From assembly GCA_937884605.1 (NCBI GenBank), contig CALGDM010000028.1, forward strand, positions 78,901 through 142,900: a stretch of DNA of 64,000 bases, given 5' to 3'. The DNA is from an uncultured Spiribacter sp. (lineage in GTDB: Bacteria > Pseudomonadota > Gammaproteobacteria > Nitrococcales > Nitrococcaceae). Position 1 is the stretch's first letter. Every line of letters starts with the position of its first letter. Position numbers and translations under genes: made by a program. The notes under the pieces were generated by a model. The model was not told the origin of the DNA, made no database searches, and was given only the letters and a program-made list of their open reading frames with translations. Shown in pieces: positions 61,430-64,000 of the stretch.

Positions 61430-64000
61430 CTAACCCCGATGGGCGCGCCTGTCCTGCGTCGGGTGACGCCGCTGCCAGGCCTTGTGGCCCTCGACCACCG
61501 CGACCACGGGCAGGCTCACGAGCACCGCCACCAGCCAGTCCCCGACACCCAGTCCACGGGTGTCGAACAGCAACTGCATGGGCGGCGCATAAGTGAACAG
61601 CAGCTGGGCGAGCACGATCACGCCGATGGACCCCAGCACGTAGCGATTCCCGAGCAGGCCGCTGCGGTTGAGCGTGCTGGCATGCAGCCGACGGGCCGAA
61701 AACAGATACCAGACCTCGAATAGCACCAGGGTATTGATGGTGAGGGTGCGCACTTCGGCGAGATCGCGCCCCGCGGCCTGCTCGCCGAGGAATACCGCCA
61801 GCGTGCCGCCCAGCATCACCAGCGCCACCCATGCCAGTCGCATGCCCATGCCCGGCGGAATCAGCGACGCATCAACCGGGCGTGGAGGCCGCTCCATGAC
61901 CGCTTCCTCGGCGGGCTCAAAGGCAAGCGCCAGCGCCAGGGTTACCGCGGTGATCATGTTGACCCAGAGGATCTGCACCGGCGTGACCGGAAGCACAAAC
62001 CCCGCCAGCACCGCCACGACCAGCAGCAGGGCCTGGGCGGCATTGGTGGGCAGGATGAACAGAATCGACTTGACGATATTGTCATAGACCACCCGCCCTT
62101 CATGGATGGCGGCCTCGATGGTCGCGAAATTGTCGTCGGCAAGGACAATTTCAGACGATTCGCGGGCGGCATCGGTCCCGCCCTGACCCATGGACACGCC
62201 CACATCCGCGCGCTTGAGGGCCGGGGCGTCATTGACGCCATCACCGGTCATCGCCACCACCTGCCCATCGGCCTGGAGTGCCTCCACCAGGCGCAGCTTG
62301 TGCGCCGGCGATACCCGTGCAAACACCGAGCGCTCGGCCGCGGTGCGCTGGAACTCGTCATCGTCCATGGCCTCGAGGGCCTCACCGGTGACCCCCCGCG
62401 TCTCGTCGCCAAGGCCCAGCTGGCGGCCGATCGCGGCGGCGGTCACGGCATGGTCGCCGGTGATCATCTTGATGCGGATACCGGCCCGCTGCGACGCCGC
62501 CACCGCATCGATCGCCTCGCGTCGGGGCGGGTCAATGATGCCGACCAGGCCGATCAACACCAGCGCATCGGGACCCGCGTCCTGATGCAGATCGATGCTG
62601 GCGTCGTCATCGCGCCGCTCCGCTACCGCCAGTAGGCGCAGCCCGCGCGCGGCCAGTTCTTCGGCCCGCCGATGCCAGGCCGATTCGTCCAGCGGTTCGG
62701 TGCCGGCGCCGCTGCGCACCCGATCACAGCGCGGCACGACGGCCTCCGGCGCGCCCTTGACCACCAGTCGGCGGGCGCCGCTCTGCCCGTGCAGGGTGGC
62801 CATGTAACGATGCCCGGCATCAAACGGGATGCCATCGACCCGGGGGTGTTGCGACCGCCAGGCCTCGATGTCGATATCGCTGGCCGCGGCAAGATGCAGC
62901 AGCGCGACTTCCATGGGATCGCCACTGACGCGCGCTTCCCCGGTGCTGTCCGGGGCAATGGTCGCATCAGTGCAAAGGGCGACCGCCTCGGCCAGCGATC
63001 GGGCGGTCTCACTCTGCGGCGGGTTGTGCTCGGGGTCGACCGTCTGCAGCCCATCGGCCAGCAGCAATGCCTGAACGGTCATCTCGTTGCGGGTAAGCGT
63101 ACCGGTCTTGTCCGAGCAGATCACCGTGACCGCCCCCAGGGTTTCCACCGCCGGCAGGCGTCGCACGATCGCGTTGCGGCTCGCCAGACGTCGCACCCCC
63201 AGCGCCAGCGTAATGGTGACAATCGCCGGTAATCCTTCCGGGATGGCGGCCACGGCAAGGCCGACCGCCGCCATGAACATGGCCACCGGCGAGAAACCGT
63301 GCAGTAGCACGCCGGCCACGGCGGTCGCTGCTCCAGCCGCGACGATAATGATGGCCAGCTGGCGACCCAGCTGATCGAGATGACGCAGCAGCGGAGTGGT
63401 TAACGTCTCGACCCGCGAGAGCATTTCGGTGACCTGACCCAGCTCGGTCCGGTCGGCCGTCTCCACCACGACACCCTCACCCTCGCCGGCGGTCACCAGG
63501 GTGCCGGCAAACGCCATTGAGCGCCGATCCCCCAGGCTGGCGTTTGCCTCGACCGGCTCCAGGGCCTTGTCCACGGGGACCGACTCACCGGTCAGTGCCG
63601 ACTCGTCGACCGCAAGGCCGCGGGTGCTGACAAGGCGCACATCGGCACTGATCTTGGCGCCGGGTTCGAGGATCAGCAGATCCCCCGGCACCACGTCGGC
63701 GGCGTCCACAGTCTGGCGCCGCCCGTCACGCCGAACGGTGGCCTCGGGCGCCAGCAGCCCACGAATGGCCGCCATGGCACTCTCGGCCTTGCCCTCCTGG
63801 ATGTAGCCGATCACCGCGTTGATCAGCACCACCGCCACAATCACCCCGGAATCAATCCAGTGCCCCAGCGCCGCGGTGATGAGCGCGGCCGCCAGCAGCA
63901 GGTAGATCAGCAGATTGCGGAACTGGCTGATCAGGCGCTGAAACGCACTGCGCCGCGCCGGCGGACGCTGACGGTTGGCGCCGTAGCGCTCGAGCCGCTC
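61430..64000 (-). CDS. P-type cation-transporting ATPase (type II, partial 5' end)
   Basis: The frame is open to the right edge; 856 residues are visible. The N-terminal cation-ATPase segment ([15 protein letters not shown]) begins at the edge. The TGES loop is [11 protein letters not shown]; helix M4 has [11 protein letters not shown]; the phosphorylated aspartate is in [33 protein letters not shown] is the hinge motif. Six C-terminal helices complete the transporter. The M6 sequence is [12 protein letters not shown], with alanine where calcium pumps have aspartate, so Ca2+ transport is not assured. It belongs to the SERCA/PMR1-related group; the ion is unresolved. Confidence 0.9.
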   Translation of the reverse strand, partial: ERLERYGANRQRPPARRSAFQRLISQFRNLLIYLLLAAALITAALGHWIDSGVIVAVVLINAVIGYIQEGKAESAMAAIRGLLAPEATVRRDGRRQTVDAADVVPGDLLILEPGAKISADVRLVSTRGLAVDESALTGESVPVDKALEPVEANASLGDRRSMAFAGTLVTAGEGEGVVVETADRTELGQVTEMLSRVETLTTPLLRHLDQLGRQLAIIIVAAGAATAVAGVLLHGFSPVAMFMAAVGLAVAAIPEGLPAIVTITLALGVRRLASRNAIVRRLPAVETLGAVTVICSDKTGTLTRNEMTVQALLLADGLQTVDPEHNPPQSETARSLAEAVALCTDATIAPDSTGEARVSGDPMEVALLHLAAASDIDIEAWRSQHPRVDGIPFDAGHRYMATLHGQSGARRLVVKGAPEAVVPRCDRVRSGAGTEPLDESAWHRRAEELAARGLRLLAVAERRDDDASIDLHQDAGPDALVLIGLVGIIDPPRREAIDAVAASQRAGIRIKMITGDHAVTAAAIGRQLGLGDETRGVTGEALEAMDDDEFQRTAAERSVFARVSPAHKLRLVEALQADGQVVAMTGDGVNDAPALKRADVGVSMGQGGTDAARESSEIVLADDNFATIEAAIHEGRVVYDNIVKSILFILPTNAAQALLLVVAVLAGFVLPVTPVQILWVNMITAVTLALALAFEPAEEAVMERPPRPVDASLIPPGMGMRLAWVALVMLGGTLAVFLGEQAAGRDLAEVRTLTINTLVLFEVWYLFSARRLHASTLNRSGLLGNRYVLGSIGVIVLAQLLFTYAPPMQLLFDTRGLGVGDWLVAVLVSLPVVAVVEGHKAWQRRHPTQDRRAHRG

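Overview
This window is core chromosome of a high-GC, probably halophilic gammaproteobacterium with a very compact genome. Gene neighbourhoods (greA-rlmE-ftsH-folP-glmM-tpiA-secG-tRNA-Leu-nuo; trmJ-cysE-isc-ndk-rlmN-pilW-rodZ-hisS-yfgM-bamB; queA-tgt-yajC-secD-secF; tig-clpP-clpX-lon-hupB-ppiD) match the Pseudomonas/Ectothiorhodospiraceae arrangement. Coding density is extreme: no gap between genes exceeds about 210 bases, and many neighbours overlap as ATGA, GTGA or TGATG. With the acidic proteins, this suggests a streamlined Ectothiorhodospiraceae member such as Spiribacter. That assignment is inference from context, not from a database search.

Layout. 1-4.3 kb: leftward nuoA-F (nuoF cut by the window edge) behind tRNA-Leu(GAG). 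4.5-15.5 kb: leftward carA-carB-greA-small membrane protein-rlmE-ftsH-folP-glmM-tpiA-secG, with an attenuator-like hairpin in the carA leader. 15.7-18.8 kb: rightward ABC-2 exporter pair and a nicotinate phosphoribosyltransferase. 18.9-20.5 kb: an H-NS-type protein divergent from a 411-residue protein I do not recognise. 20.5-33 kb: leftward trmJ-cysE-iscS-degenerate iscU-iscA-ndk-rlmN-pilW-rodZ-hisS-yfgM-bamB-adk, then nfeD and pdxH. 33.1-40.2 kb: suhB, an LpxH-like phosphoesterase, secF-secD-yajC-tgt-queA. 40.2-44.9 kb: the most accessory-looking part, with tRNA-Leu(CAA), an entericidin-like lipoprotein, tRNA-Ala(CGC), a three-gene operon (zinc-ribbon/degenerate-GGDEF protein, processive family 2 glycosyltransferase, HlyD-like protein), tRNA-Arg(CCT) and an unknown gene. 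44.9-52.9 kb: der, the yejABEF peptide/oligopeptide importer and fabI. 52.9-61.4 kb: ppiD, tRNA-Asp, tRNA-Val, hupB, lon, clpX, clpP, tig, tRNA-Leu(TAG). 61.4-64 kb: a P-type cation ATPase running off the right edge.

Most of the window is housekeeping: respiration, protein export and quality control, pyrimidine/arginine precursor synthesis, tRNA and rRNA modification, and envelope assembly. The points most worth a second look are the 40.6-44.3 kb putative polysaccharide operon, whose last gene ends inside a tRNA gene on the other strand; the stripped-down isc operon with an IscU-like protein that has lost cluster ligands; and the carAB leader. No CRISPR array, insertion sequence, prophage or rRNA operon is visible.
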